A DNA stretch of 64,000 nt from a halophilic archaeon (GTDB lineage Archaea; Halobacteriota; Halobacteria; Halobacteriales; Haladaptataceae): positions 62,001-126,000 of the forward strand of contig QNGA01000009.1 in assembly GCA_003298465.1 (NCBI GenBank), given 5' to 3'. Position numbers and translations under genes: made by a program. A model generated the notes under the pieces. It saw nothing but the letters and a program-made list of their open reading frames with translations, ran no database searches and was not told where the DNA came from. Shown one piece after another: positions 44,998-54,247 of the stretch. How positions within the stretch are numbered: the first letter of the stretch is position 1; each line of letters opens with the position of its first letter.

Positions 44998-45792
44998 ATG
45001 CCACGAATGAAGGTACTAATCTTAGTTAAAGAAGTCACCGAGTTAGCCGATGATTTCGAAGTATCAGGTATGACGATTAGCGACCAATACAAGGAAAAAG
45101 CTCTGAACGAATGGGATGAGTACGCAATTGAGACTGCAGTCCAAATTAGTGAAGACCGAGAAAGCGACGTCGAAACAGTGAGTGTAACAATCGGTCCCGA
45201 AGCTAGCGAAGAAACAATCAGACTCGCATTAGCAAAGGATGTAGATCGAGCAATTCGCATCTGGGACGACCAATTCACTCAGGATCACGTTGACGCGCAT
45301 ATTCGAGCACGAGTGCTCGAAGCCATTGTTGACCGCGAAGACCCAGATCTAGTGCTGACTGGAGTTCAATCGGAGGACGATGGTTTTGGAGTGACTGGCG
45401 TGCTCCTCGCTGAACGAATTGGATATCATTGGGCTGCAGTAGTCAATCATCTAGAACTCGAGGAAAATAGAGCCCACGTCCGTCGAGAGCTTGAAGGAGG
45501 AATAGAAGAAATGGCAACACTCCCGCTCCCAGCGGTTCTAACCATTCAAACCGGAATTAACGAACCACGGTATGCTAGTCTTCGAGGGATTCGGCAAGCG
45601 AAGCAGAAACAAATAGAAGAACTCTCCCTAGCCGACTTAGAGATTGATTTAGCGGACTACTCGACCCAATTAGAGCGTCACTCTCTTTCAAAGCCGAAGA
45701 GTGAAAGTGATATGTTCCGCCTCAAGGGAGATTCCGACCAAACAGCATCCGAGCTCGCTGAATTGCTCCAGGACAAGGGAGTGGATGCCTAA
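44998..45792 (+). CDS. etfB: electron transfer flavoprotein beta subunit
   Basis: Beta subunit of an ETF, 264 residues, starting MPRMKVLILVKEVTELADDF. Family signs are NEWDEYAIETAVQI, VTIGPEASEETIRLALAKDV, DLVLTGVQSEDDGFGVTGVL and the LPAVLTIQTGINEPRYASLR stretch. The open frame extends upstream to 44863, but a TATA box at 44970-44979 fits a leaderless start at 44998. Its stop overlaps the ATG of etfA by one base. It would accept electrons from a flavin dehydrogenase in the cluster (proline dehydrogenase or the DAO-type oxidoreductase) and pass them to an ETF:quinone oxidoreductase encoded elsewhere. Confidence 0.92.
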   Translation: MPRMKVLILVKEVTELADDFEVSGMTISDQYKEKALNEWDEYAIETAVQISEDRESDVETVSVTIGPEASEETIRLALAKDVDRAIRIWDDQFTQDHVDAHIRARVLEAIVDREDPDLVLTGVQSEDDGFGVTGVLLAERIGYHWAAVVNHLELEENRAHVRRELEGGIEEMATLPLPAVLTIQTGINEPRYASLRGIRQAKQKQIEELSLADLEIDLADYSTQLERHSLSKPKSESDMFRLKGDSDQTASELAELLQDKGVDA

Positions 45793-46739
45793 TGGCTGAG
45801 ATACTGGTAGTTAGCGAACATCGCAGGGGAGAGATTCGTGATGTGAGTTTTGAAGCCATCACAGCCGGACGAGAGCTTGCGAACGACCTAGATGCCTCCC
45901 TCTCAGTCGTGACTATCGGAGGGGATTCGGACCAACACACAGATGCGCTACAATGTGAAGGTGTAGATACTATCTACAGCGTTCCGAACGGCGATGAATT
46001 CAATCACGAACTCTATCACCAAAGTGTTGTCTCGATAGCGGAAAAGCAAGACATAACAGCCATCGTCATTCCTCATAGCGCAAATGGGCTTGACTTCGCC
46101 CCTGCTGTTGCAGGCAGTCTCAATGCACCAATTGTTACGGATGTGATTGGGTTTAGGGCCGAAAATGAGCTTCTCATTACTCGTGAGCAACACGGGTCGA
46201 AAGTAGAGACCGAGCTTGAAGTAACAGGGAACTCTCCAGTCATCACGATCCGGAGTACAGAATGGGAGATGGCAAACTCGACGGGATCAGCTTCAGTTCA
46301 TGAGTTTCCGGTAGCTATTGATGAAACGGGTGTGACAGTCGAGGGATATGAGGATGTTATGGATGGTGACGTCGATATCTCCCAAGCAGATGTGCTAGTT
46401 AGCATTGGCCGCGGGATCGAAGAAGAAGAAAATCTCCCACTTATTCAGGAACTCGTAGAGGCGATGGATGCTACCTTATCCGCTTCTCGTCCAGTGGTAG
46501 ATAATGGGTGGCTTTCGGATAGTCGCCAAGTCGGTCAATCAGGTAAGGTAGTTACGCCAGACGTCTACTTGGCGATTGGGATCTCTGGGGCCGTTCAGCA
46601 CGTCGCAGGGATGAAGGGATCAGATACGATCGTTGCGATCAATACTGATCCGAACGCCCCAATCTTTGATATCGCTGACTATGGGATCGTTGATGACCTC
46701 TTTGAGGTTGTCCCGTCGCTCATTGAGCAGTATCAATAA
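45792..46739 (+). CDS. etfA: electron transfer flavoprotein alpha subunit
   Basis: Alpha subunit, 315 residues. The C-terminal FAD-binding domain is clear: LVSIGRGIEEEENLPLIQEL, SASRPVVDNGWL, RQVGQSGKVVTPDVYLAIGI, SGAVQHVAGMKGSDTIVAIN, and the end NAPIFDIADYGIVDDLFEVV. It pairs with EtfB (shared base in the stop/start). Haloarchaea usually have another ETF for fatty acid or general use. A copy inside a proline cluster suggests a dedicated partner. Confidence 0.93.
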   Translation: MAEILVVSEHRRGEIRDVSFEAITAGRELANDLDASLSVVTIGGDSDQHTDALQCEGVDTIYSVPNGDEFNHELYHQSVVSIAEKQDITAIVIPHSANGLDFAPAVAGSLNAPIVTDVIGFRAENELLITREQHGSKVETELEVTGNSPVITIRSTEWEMANSTGSASVHEFPVAIDETGVTVEGYEDVMDGDVDISQADVLVSIGRGIEEEENLPLIQELVEAMDATLSASRPVVDNGWLSDSRQVGQSGKVVTPDVYLAIGISGAVQHVAGMKGSDTIVAINTDPNAPIFDIADYGIVDDLFEVVPSLIEQYQ

Positions 46740-46772
46740 AAGCAACTGGTCGTCTCGTTTTTATCGAGACCG

Positions 46773-47123
46773 CTATTCGTCTTCTCGATCGGTCCAGAAA
46801 TCGAATCCTCGACCAGGAGAGAACACGTCAATCGCGACAGCCCGTTCATCACCGGTGTTTTCAACACGGTGTGATTCCCATGCATCTAGCCAAACGGAAT
46901 CGAACCGCTCGATAGTAGTTTGATCGTCTTCAGTGTGGATGGTGAGCTCACCTTGAAGCGCGATGCAGACCTGCTCATTCTCGTGTTCATGCATCGGCGA
47001 CGAGTGACCTGGCGGCTTTTCAAACCATTCGAACGTGAATCGGTCGCTACCAGCCAGGGAAACGCGCTGCCAACCTTCGTCCGGTTCGTACGTGGTCGCT
47101 TCACTAAAGCTTACAGTCTTCAT
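46773..47123 (-). CDS. small cupin-domain protein
   Basis: A 116-residue single-domain cupin. The first metal motif reads GHSSPMHEHENEQVCIALQG (His, His and Glu as probable ligands) and the second region is DSVWLDAWESHRVENTGDER with its His. Such proteins bind a divalent metal and can be sugar isomerases, dioxygenases or ligand sensors. No specific reaction can be assigned. It faces etfA tail to tail (33 bp). Confidence 0.8.
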   Translation of the reverse strand: MKTVSFSEATTYEPDEGWQRVSLAGSDRFTFEWFEKPPGHSSPMHEHENEQVCIALQGELTIHTEDDQTTIERFDSVWLDAWESHRVENTGDERAVAIDVFSPGRGFDFWTDREDE

Positions 47124-47215
47124 CTATTTCGTCTATTAGATAGGGAAGGCGCTATTTGAATATTGTGGAGACCAGTCGATGATTTGAAGCGGGGTTTTAT
47201 TCCACCGCTAGTTAA

Positions 47216-48007
47216 TCAGAGGTTTGAGGCACCAGCACCGCCATCAATCGGAATCGCGACTCCGTTTAGATAGCTCGATCGAGGGGAAGAGAGGAATGCA
47301 ACAACTTCCCCCAGTTCGCCTGGTTCTCCAATCCGACCGAGCGGAATTCCTTCACCACGTGCATTTAAGCCGTCCTCATAGGAGTCATACTCACCTCTTT
47401 CAACGGATTGTTCTACAAGTTCTTGGATTCGACTCGTTTCGTGAGGGCCAGGGAGTACTGCATTTGCTCGGATCTCAGGTGCAAGTTCCTTTGAAAGTGT
47501 TTTTTCTAGCCCAATCACACTCATCCGTACTGAGTTCGAAAGCACAAGGGAGTCAATCGCCTCTTTGACGCTTCTAGACGTGATATTCACGATCGTTCCA
47601 CCTTGTCCATCCTGAAGATGGGGGGTTGCTTCGCGAACAAGACGAACAACACTCATCACCAGTAAGTCAAAAGCATGGTACCAGTCTTCATCAGTAGTTT
47701 CAGTGAACGGGCCACTTGGTGGGCCACCTGCGCTCGTCACGAGATGATCCAATTGGCCGAATTCGTCGATAGTCGTTTGTACGAGGTTCTGAATATCGTC
47801 TTTCTTGGTTAGATCGCCTTCCACACCAATGATGGAGCCACTCCCGAGATCTTCGAGTGAATTCACGGCTTCGGTGAGATTCGCCTCATCCCGTCCGTTG
47901 AGTACGACATTCGCGTTTTCTCGGGCAAGTACTTTAGCAGACGCTTGACCAAGACCACTGCTTGATGCAGTTACTAACGCCACATTGTCCTCAATTCCGA
48001 GGGTCAT
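47216..48007 (-). CDS. short-chain dehydrogenase/reductase with atypical active site
   Basis: Rossmann-fold SDR of 263 residues. The NAD(P) site TASSSGLGQA is at about 13-22, the LNGRDE and VEGDLTKKDD turns and a SAGGPPSGPF loop follow. The catalytic Ser is in NITSRS, but the usual Tyr-xxx-Lys is missing. The aligned stretch reads LVLSNSVRMSVIGLEKTLSK, with Leu for Tyr and Arg for Lys. The same LSNSVR pattern occurs in a known FabG-like branch, so the gene is not simply broken. The C-terminal IDGGAGASNL is normal. Its role in the cluster is open; a reductase for pyrroline-2-carboxylate is a wish rather than evidence. Confidence 0.85.
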   Translation of the reverse strand: MTLGIEDNVALVTASSSGLGQASAKVLARENANVVLNGRDEANLTEAVNSLEDLGSGSIIGVEGDLTKKDDIQNLVQTTIDEFGQLDHLVTSAGGPPSGPFTETTDEDWYHAFDLLVMSVVRLVREATPHLQDGQGGTIVNITSRSVKEAIDSLVLSNSVRMSVIGLEKTLSKELAPEIRANAVLPGPHETSRIQELVEQSVERGEYDSYEDGLNARGEGIPLGRIGEPGELGEVVAFLSSPRSSYLNGVAIPIDGGAGASNL

Positions 48008-48168
48008 AGCAACTAGAGTGGTGTTCTCACACTATTTAGTAGTTAGGTTGTACTATCCTCCTACAGCTACAAACGCTAGTACTAGGCTGAAGTAATCATG
48101 GACAATAAATACCGCTTCGAATCTTCAAAAAGAGGGCCGAAGTGTGGGCTCAGGGAGACAGCGTAACG

Positions 48169-49773
48169 TTATTGCTGATCTCGACCAACGTCACCAACGA
48201 CTGTCCGACTCTGCTGACGCATGAACTGCGGCAGGTACCAGTAGCCACCAGCAAATTTGCCGGTTGTACCAGAGAACTTCCATCCTCCGAAGGGCTGGGC
48301 TTGGACCAGCGCACCTGTTGTTGCACTCTGGGATCGGTTGACGTAGCACATTCCAGATTCAATCCGGTCAAACCACGTATCGATCTCCTCTTCATCCTCG
48401 GAGAAGAGTCCAGCACAGAGGGCATAGTCACTATCATTAGCCTTGGTGATACCTTCGTCAAGGCTCGAGATAGGATGAATAGTTACGAATGGAACAAAAT
48501 GCTCCTCCGTCGCCAGTTCATGGCTATGTGGAATATCCGTAACAACGGTCGGCTTCACGTATCGCCCGTCAGGCACCTCTGAGCTAGAAACTTCCTCACC
48601 GCCCGTACGCACGGTGCCGTCTTCCTCCGCTTGTTCACAGATGTCCAAGTAATGAGACAAGGCACTATCGTCGATCAAAGGTGAGACAACAGTCTCCTCG
48701 TTTTCTGGCCGTCCGATGGCCAGCTGTTCCGTTTCCGAGACCAATTGCTCGGTGAACGTATCAATGAGATCCTCGTGGACATAGACGCGAGACGTTGCTG
48801 AACACTTCTGACCACTGAAGGAGAATGCGCCCATTTTCACCCCAGAGACTGCTTTCGACACGTCAGCAGTGTCAGTGACGATAACAGGGTTTTTCCCTCC
48901 TAACTCTGCAACTACTGGGCCTCGTTTGCCCATCTCTTGGAACGTTTCCTGGATGTTGAGACCGACCTTTCGTGATCCAGTGAAGGCAAAGCCGGCAACA
49001 TCTTCATGTTCGATCAGAGGTTGGCCGACGGAGCTCCCCCCGCCGGTGACCAGATTAACGACGCCATCAGGAATGCCTGCTGCATTCAGTGCTTCAAGGA
49101 ATTTGTGCGCGATCAGTGGAGTTGTGCTTGCTGGCTTGACCACGGCCGTATTGCCAGTGATGACCGCACCGGTAGTCATCCCTGCAAGAATCGCTAACGG
49201 GAAATTGAATGGAGTGACAACACCAAAGACACCGTATGGACGGAGTTCGTTCGTACAGTATTGGTCTGGTGTCGGCTCACCCCGGTCAAATGTATAGCCC
49301 TCGTTTTGTTCAAGTTCTTGACTGTAGAACCGGAGGAAGTCAATCGCTTCGTCAACTTCAGCAATTGCTTCTGAACGGTTTTTCCCATTTTCAAACGCCA
49401 TCGTCGCGACAAACTCGTGTTTCCGATCGCGAATATTGTCGGCAGTCTGGCGGAAGATTTCGGCTCGGTCTTCCCACGACGTGTGGCGCCAGTCATCAAA
49501 CGCTTCGGATGCCGCTTCAACTGCTTGGTCGACATGTGCTGGTGTGCCAGAGGCGAACTCACCGATCAGATGGTCAAGGTCACCGGGGTCGGAAACTTTG
49601 AAAGTTTCATCAGTTTCGACAGCTTCACCGGAAATCCAAAGCGGATATTCCTGGCCTAATTCATCTCTAACAGCTTCCACTGCGTCTTCATACGCTTGGT
49701 GGAATTCATCTTCTGTTCCATTCTGTTGGTGAGCTAGAACCGTTAGCTCATTCTCAAAGGTATCGGACTTCAT
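48169..49773 (-). CDS. 1-pyrroline-5-carboxylate dehydrogenase (ALDH superfamily, RocA/PruA type)
   Basis: Oxidises P5C (glutamate semialdehyde) to glutamate with NAD(P), the second step of proline breakdown. It has 534 residues from the ATG at 49773 (a GTG directly before it gives one more). Catalytic Glu about 291 (VAELGGKNPVI) and Cys about 325 (FSGQKCSATSRVYVHE) are present. The ending is diagnostic of P5CDH: NRSQSATTGALVQAQPFGGW and GGYWYLPQFMRQQSRTV. It is probably also active on 3-hydroxy-P5C from 4-hydroxyproline, as in this family. It lies 135 bp downstream of putP on the same strand and has its own AT-rich promoter region near 49800. Confidence 0.93.
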   Translation of the reverse strand: MKSDTFENELTVLAHQQNGTEDEFHQAYEDAVEAVRDELGQEYPLWISGEAVETDETFKVSDPGDLDHLIGEFASGTPAHVDQAVEAASEAFDDWRHTSWEDRAEIFRQTADNIRDRKHEFVATMAFENGKNRSEAIAEVDEAIDFLRFYSQELEQNEGYTFDRGEPTPDQYCTNELRPYGVFGVVTPFNFPLAILAGMTTGAVITGNTAVVKPASTTPLIAHKFLEALNAAGIPDGVVNLVTGGGSSVGQPLIEHEDVAGFAFTGSRKVGLNIQETFQEMGKRGPVVAELGGKNPVIVTDTADVSKAVSGVKMGAFSFSGQKCSATSRVYVHEDLIDTFTEQLVSETEQLAIGRPENEETVVSPLIDDSALSHYLDICEQAEEDGTVRTGGEEVSSSEVPDGRYVKPTVVTDIPHSHELATEEHFVPFVTIHPISSLDEGITKANDSDYALCAGLFSEDEEEIDTWFDRIESGMCYVNRSQSATTGALVQAQPFGGWKFSGTTGKFAGGYWYLPQFMRQQSRTVVGDVGRDQQ

Positions 49774-49911
49774 CACGTCATATTTCGCACTAACTCATCA
49801 TAAAGATGCCGAACTCAGATACGACCTCTCGTGTAATAGTGTGATCGAGATCATCGGATCCCGCTAGCAACGGCCTCAAGACGACAAAAAGATCCGTACT
49901 GTTAGACGTGT

Positions 49912-51408
49912 TTAGTCCTGGGTGACTGTTGCTTCTGGTTGCTCAACCTCACTCGGTTCCCTCCGTGGCCAAATTATCGACGCTAGGATTGCGGCCAAGA
50001 AACCAATAGGAGGCGCTACAAGTCGAACCGTTACAATGGAAGTGAATCCCATCGTGATCCATAAGATCGTGACCGTTGGACCGACGAGGAAAGCCGCAAT
50101 AACTCCTGCTCTGGAGAGATTGTCTTGCCAGAAGAATAGGAGTGTAAATACTGGCCCGAATGCCGAAAATAGTCCTGTCGCGGAATAGCTTACGAGTGTA
50201 TAGACGAGGTCTTTAACTGAAAGCGCGATGCCTAAGCCGACGAAGCCGACAACTAACGTTGCGACACGAGAAATTCGAAGGCTCGTTTTTTCGCTGAACT
50301 TGCGCTCCTTGGCAACCACCTTGTTGTAGACGTCCTGAGCAGCTGCAGAACTGGCGACTACCAGTTGGGAGTCTGCAGTGGACATCATTGCAGCTAATGC
50401 GCCAGCGAGCATGATGCCCCCGACGAGACCAGGCGTATGTTCGAGAACCATGAATGGTAAAACCATTTCACGGTCAGCTTGGATCGTCGCTGGTGTACCA
50501 TGGATAGTTCGAGTGAGAAGCCCAAGAAGGACTGCTCCGATGGCAGTCAAGATTCCCCAAGCCGTAGCAACAATAACCGCTGTTTTTCGTTCTTCATTGC
50601 TCGGGAGCGCCATCATCCGTACGTCCAGATGGGGGTAGCCACCTAAGTCGGCAAAGATCCAGCTCAAGTTTGCCCCGAGGAGTAGCAAGGCTGCCCCGCC
50701 GGATTTTCCGCCAAACCATGAGGCCCTTCCTCCTCCTGCCGCTTCCAGACTCCCCATGATTGAGAGTGACGGGTTCGAGACTACATCTACTAGCAGAATT
50801 GCTGGTAAAACAATCAGGGTGAACACCATCAAGATGGCTTGGAGTGCGTCAGTCCAAACCACTGCGAGAAATCCTCCGGCAAGGGAGTAGACAATGATGA
50901 GAAGTGCGACGATGAGCAGGCCGATGATCGGTGATAATCCAAAAATTTGCTCGAGGATTTTACCTCCGGCAAGGAATTGGGAGCCGACGTATCCCATATA
51001 GAATACGAATGTAACTAGTGCAGGGAGTAATCGGAGGATGGGGGAGTTGCCTGGGAGTTTTTCGGCGATCAGGCCTGTAGGCGTTATTGCTCCTGTTTCT
51101 TTTTGTCCTTCCATGAATGGTCTGGAGTAGATCACCCATTGGATGATTGCACCGCCGGCTGCGCCAACTAAAACCCAGACGGAGGATAATCCAGTAGCCC
51201 ATGCAAGTCCTGGCATTCCTAAGAGGAGCCAGCCGGACATCCCGGAACTGCGTTCGGAAAGTGCTAGTGCCCAACCTGGTAGCTGGCCTCCTCCAAGGAA
51301 GAAGTCTTCCTCTGAACCTACATTTTTTGAGCCCCAATAACCGATTGCAGCAACTATCAGTAAGTATCCAACTAACCCGATGACGGTATTTGTGCCTGCT
51401 TGTACCAT
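49912..51408 (-). CDS. putP: sodium:solute symporter, PutP (Na+/proline) type
   Basis: Membrane symporter of the SSS family, 498 residues from the Met at 51408. About 13 transmembrane segments are seen. Core motifs are EEDFFLGGGQLPGWALALSE, SSGMSGWLLLGMPG (sodium site helix), YSLAGGFLAVVWTDALQAIL and AMMSTADSQLVVASSAAAQD. The last is typical of the PutP/PanF group. A longer frame to 51447 contains the probable TATA (51446-51452), so the later Met is chosen. It stands between P5CDH and an aminotransferase and should import proline or a hydroxyproline with sodium. Confidence 0.88.
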   Translation of the reverse strand: MVQAGTNTVIGLVGYLLIVAAIGYWGSKNVGSEEDFFLGGGQLPGWALALSERSSGMSGWLLLGMPGLAWATGLSSVWVLVGAAGGAIIQWVIYSRPFMEGQKETGAITPTGLIAEKLPGNSPILRLLPALVTFVFYMGYVGSQFLAGGKILEQIFGLSPIIGLLIVALLIIVYSLAGGFLAVVWTDALQAILMVFTLIVLPAILLVDVVSNPSLSIMGSLEAAGGGRASWFGGKSGGAALLLLGANLSWIFADLGGYPHLDVRMMALPSNEERKTAVIVATAWGILTAIGAVLLGLLTRTIHGTPATIQADREMVLPFMVLEHTPGLVGGIMLAGALAAMMSTADSQLVVASSAAAQDVYNKVVAKERKFSEKTSLRISRVATLVVGFVGLGIALSVKDLVYTLVSYSATGLFSAFGPVFTLLFFWQDNLSRAGVIAAFLVGPTVTILWITMGFTSIVTVRLVAPPIGFLAAILASIIWPRREPSEVEQPEATVTQD

Positions 51409-51542
51409 GCTTACATTGCTCCGGCCAGCAATTCTGGTTGTTCCCATATATAGTTAATGATGGATGGATCTACGAGGCGCAGATAGTATAAGGGATGAAG
51501 AGCTTAAATTTATATTATCCGTCAAGATAAACGGCTAGGGCC

Positions 51543-52706
51543 CTAAAGCCAAGCTTCAATTCGATCGAAAGCCTCATCGATTCGGCCGAGAGAATTCGAG
51601 TAAGCAATCCGGAAACGACCCCTACCGGAATCACCAAACACCGACCCAGGAACAAGCGCAACACCTTCATCTTGCAATAGCGACCAAACAAACTCGCGCT
51701 CATCAGCTATCCCCTTGGGAGTAGTCGGGAACGCGTAGAATGCCCCAGTAGGAGTGGGACAAGACATCCCAGGAATCGCCTCAATCCGCTCCATAACCCT
51801 ATCACGTCGACGAGCAAATGCATCCACCATAGAAGTATGCAGATCACCTTCGAGAGCTCGAATCCCAGCGTATTGCGAGATCGAGGGAGCACATGTGGTT
51901 GTGTATTGGCGAACCCGAATAATCGGATCTATCAGTTCGGACGGTGCTGCGAGATATCCAAGTCGCCAGCCAGTCATTGAATAGGCTTTCGAAAAGCCGT
52001 TAATCGTAATTGTTCGCGGGAAAAGGTCATCTTCGGCCGCAGGACTCAGATGCTGATGAGAGTCATACCGAATTTTCTCGTAAATTTCGTCGGACATGAG
52101 TAGGAGATCGTTATCTACTACAAAATCCCGAATTTCATCGAGACTTTCCTGATCAATAACTCCCCCTGTTGGATTATGGGGACTGTTCAGGATCAATAGC
52201 TTAGTTCTATCCGAGACATTTTCCTTGATTGATGACATATCAGGGGTGAACCCATCCTCAGGGTCTAACTCATAGGTAATCGGGGTCCCTCCAGCCATTC
52301 TAATACTCGAGGGATACGTCCAGCAGGGATCAGGGGTCAAAACCTCATCACCCTCTTCAATGAGAGCGAGCAAGGTCACAAGGACGGCCTCTGTTGCACC
52401 TGTTGTTACGACAATCTCACTCTCAGGGTCATAATCAATATCATTCTCGTCTAAAAACTTATTTGAAAGGGCTGTTCGAAGAGGTTCAATTCCATAATTG
52501 GAGGTGTAGTGAACGTGGCCATCCGAAAGTGCTTGTCTACCTGCTTCTTTGATCTCGTCCGGAGTATCGAAATCAGGTCGACCAATTTCGAGGTGGACAA
52601 CATCAGTTCCGGTTTCTTCAATCCGGTCGCATTCCTCAAATATTTCTCGGATCCCTGAAAATGGAATCTGATTCATTCGGCTAGCAGCGTGGTCAATTTG
52701 GACCAT
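51543..52706 (-). CDS. pyridoxal-phosphate aminotransferase, class I (aspartate aminotransferase-like)
   Basis: Aminotransferase of 387 residues. The PLP Lys lies in TINGFSKAYSMTGWRLGYLA. Other marks are HYTSNYGIEPLR, TTGATEAVLVTLLALIEEGD, NSPHNPTGGVID, LLMSDEIYEKIRYD and the substrate Arg in GRGRFRIAYSNSLGRI. It belongs to the broad AspC/alanine type found in archaea. In this neighbourhood it could convert glutamate or 4-hydroxyglutamate to the 2-oxo acid, or move amino groups to glyoxylate; none of this is shown by sequence. It has its own promoter. Confidence 0.92.
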   Translation of the reverse strand: MVQIDHAASRMNQIPFSGIREIFEECDRIEETGTDVVHLEIGRPDFDTPDEIKEAGRQALSDGHVHYTSNYGIEPLRTALSNKFLDENDIDYDPESEIVVTTGATEAVLVTLLALIEEGDEVLTPDPCWTYPSSIRMAGGTPITYELDPEDGFTPDMSSIKENVSDRTKLLILNSPHNPTGGVIDQESLDEIRDFVVDNDLLLMSDEIYEKIRYDSHQHLSPAAEDDLFPRTITINGFSKAYSMTGWRLGYLAAPSELIDPIIRVRQYTTTCAPSISQYAGIRALEGDLHTSMVDAFARRRDRVMERIEAIPGMSCPTPTGAFYAFPTTPKGIADEREFVWSLLQDEGVALVPGSVFGDSGRGRFRIAYSNSLGRIDEAFDRIEAWL

Positions 52707-52728
52707 ACATACACTGTCTCATCCTGGG

Positions 52729-52738
52729 TTATAAATCT
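52729..52738 (-). promoter_or_regulatory. TATA box of the aminotransferase gene
   Basis: On the minus strand AGATTTATAA lies 23-32 nt before the ATG at 52706. Confidence 0.5.
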
Positions 52739-52961
52739 ATTATTTGGCGATACCGAAGACGATATTCCCAGAGTTACACCGAATTTCTCTCGGCGACGAA
52801 ATGGGGGGCAGTTGAAATCGACGAGGTCGACCGTTGTTGTCAGGGTTTCCCCCCATTATCCACCAGGCATAAAGAGGCATAAATAATTTAATGTTTTAGT
52901 GCGTTCTTTTTTCACCCAGGACCGCTCAGGGGGGAAAGACCGCCAAGTTACAAGACGGCAT

Positions 52962-54119
52962 TCAATTTATTACCGTTCCTTCTTCGAGATGGATTCCTCG
53001 GTCAAATCGATCTGCAGTTAATTGAGAGATGTCGAGGAGGGAAACCTCATCTTCATCAATGAGTTCAGCTACAATTTTACCCGTTGCAGGAGCCTGCATA
53101 AACCCGTGTCCAGAGAAACCAACTGCATTCACTAATCCAGGGAGTGATTCCTCGATAATGGGATGGTGATCCGGGGTCACAGCATATAGCCCAGCCCAGC
53201 CTCGTTTGATACGAGATTCTGGTCCAAAGTAGTCCGCACACTTCGACGCTTCCTCGATGGTTTCTGCCGCCCAGTCTAAATCCATTTTTTCTTTAAAAGC
53301 ATCGGGATCCTCTGCTGGATCTACTTCGGAAAAATGACCGCCAACAACAGCCGCTCCTTCGCGTTCAGGGCGGAAGTGAACACCTCGATCGAGATCAATC
53401 GTGAACGGGACTGAATCATCGACTGGTGTTTCTGGATCGACCACCATGAGTTGACGACGGCGAGGAGATATGGGGAGATCAAGCCCTACCATCTCTCCAA
53501 CTTTACTGGCCCATGCCCCAGTAGCATTTACTACGTAATCCGCGTCGAACTCTGAAGAGTCCGTTTGTACTCCAGTTACTCGTCGACTCGAATTTTCCTG
53601 TATCACATCCGTGACTTCGACATTAGTTCTGATATCCACTCCCGCTTCATTTGCGGCAATAGAAAACCCTTGCAAGCCAAGATGAGGATCAGCAAAGCCA
53701 TCAGTCGGACAGTACGTCGCTCCCTTAAACATGTCTGACTTCAATTTCGGGCACAGTTGCTCGGCCTCATCGGGTGAGAGGAATTTGCTATCGACACCAA
53801 GCTGGTTTTGTTGGCGAACGTTCTCTTGGAAACGCTCAACTGTTGATTCCGACTGGGCTAAAAAGAGATAGCCTGGTCTCCGATAGTCGATGTTGGTATC
53901 AAATTCCTCGTCGAATGTCTCCCAGACTTTGATGCTCTCTTGAGAGAGGGCCGCACTTACTGGTGAAGAAAATTGAGCTCGGATACCTCCATTTGCTCGA
54001 TCAGTACTCCCCGAGCCAATTGTTGATTTCTCGAGCACCGTAACGTCGGTATTGCGTTGCTGAAGGTAGTACGCGGACGCTAAGCCTATAATCCCGCCAC
54101 CAATGACAATCACACGCAT
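52962..54119 (-). CDS. FAD-dependent oxidoreductase, DAO family (amino acid / sarcosine / hydroxyproline dehydrogenase-like)
   Basis: A 385-residue flavoprotein from the Met at 54119 (MRVIVIGGGIIGLASAYYLQ is the dinucleotide site; the longer frame to 54167 crosses the promoter). DAO-family features are the RANGGIRAQFSSPVSAALSQ substrate loop, VVNATGAWASKVGEMVGLDL, and the C-terminal FAD loop AVTPDHHPIIEESLPGLVNA with VGFSGHGFMQAPATGK. It resembles sarcosine oxidase beta, the PDH-beta (dye-linked proline dehydrogenase) subunit and D-hydroxyproline dehydrogenase. Sequence does not separate these. It is divergent from the 3-hydroxyproline dehydratase. It probably oxidises a cyclic or N-methyl amino acid and may pass electrons to EtfBA. 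Confidence 0.88.
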   Translation of the reverse strand: MRVIVIGGGIIGLASAYYLQQRNTDVTVLEKSTIGSGSTDRANGGIRAQFSSPVSAALSQESIKVWETFDEEFDTNIDYRRPGYLFLAQSESTVERFQENVRQQNQLGVDSKFLSPDEAEQLCPKLKSDMFKGATYCPTDGFADPHLGLQGFSIAANEAGVDIRTNVEVTDVIQENSSRRVTGVQTDSSEFDADYVVNATGAWASKVGEMVGLDLPISPRRRQLMVVDPETPVDDSVPFTIDLDRGVHFRPEREGAAVVGGHFSEVDPAEDPDAFKEKMDLDWAAETIEEASKCADYFGPESRIKRGWAGLYAVTPDHHPIIEESLPGLVNAVGFSGHGFMQAPATGKIVAELIDEDEVSLLDISQLTADRFDRGIHLEEGTVIN

Positions 54120-54141
54120 AAGGAGTAGGTTACAATTCGAT

Positions 54142-54150
54142 ACTAATAAT
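54142..54150 (-). promoter_or_regulatory. TATA box of the DAO-type oxidoreductase gene
   Basis: On the minus strand ATTATTAGT lies 23-31 nt before the ATG at 54119. Confidence 0.4.
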
Positions 54151-54154
54151 TTGT

Positions 54155-54189
54155 CCGGTTCAAGCAACCCAGTAGCCGGTCAAGGTTGC
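54155..54189. promoter_or_regulatory. repeat cluster in the divergent hydroxyproline promoter
   Basis: Two near-direct repeats, CCGGTTCAAG (54155-54164) and CCGGTCAAGG (54176-54185), overlap an inverted pair GCAACC (54164-54169) and GGTTGC (54184-54189). They lie between the divergent DAO-type gene and the dehydratase gene and may be an operator. Confidence 0.3.
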
Positions 54190-54247
54190 CTACGGATATA
54201 AGTAGATAGCTGAGTGAGATGTACGTGAGTAACATGCCAAATGAATT

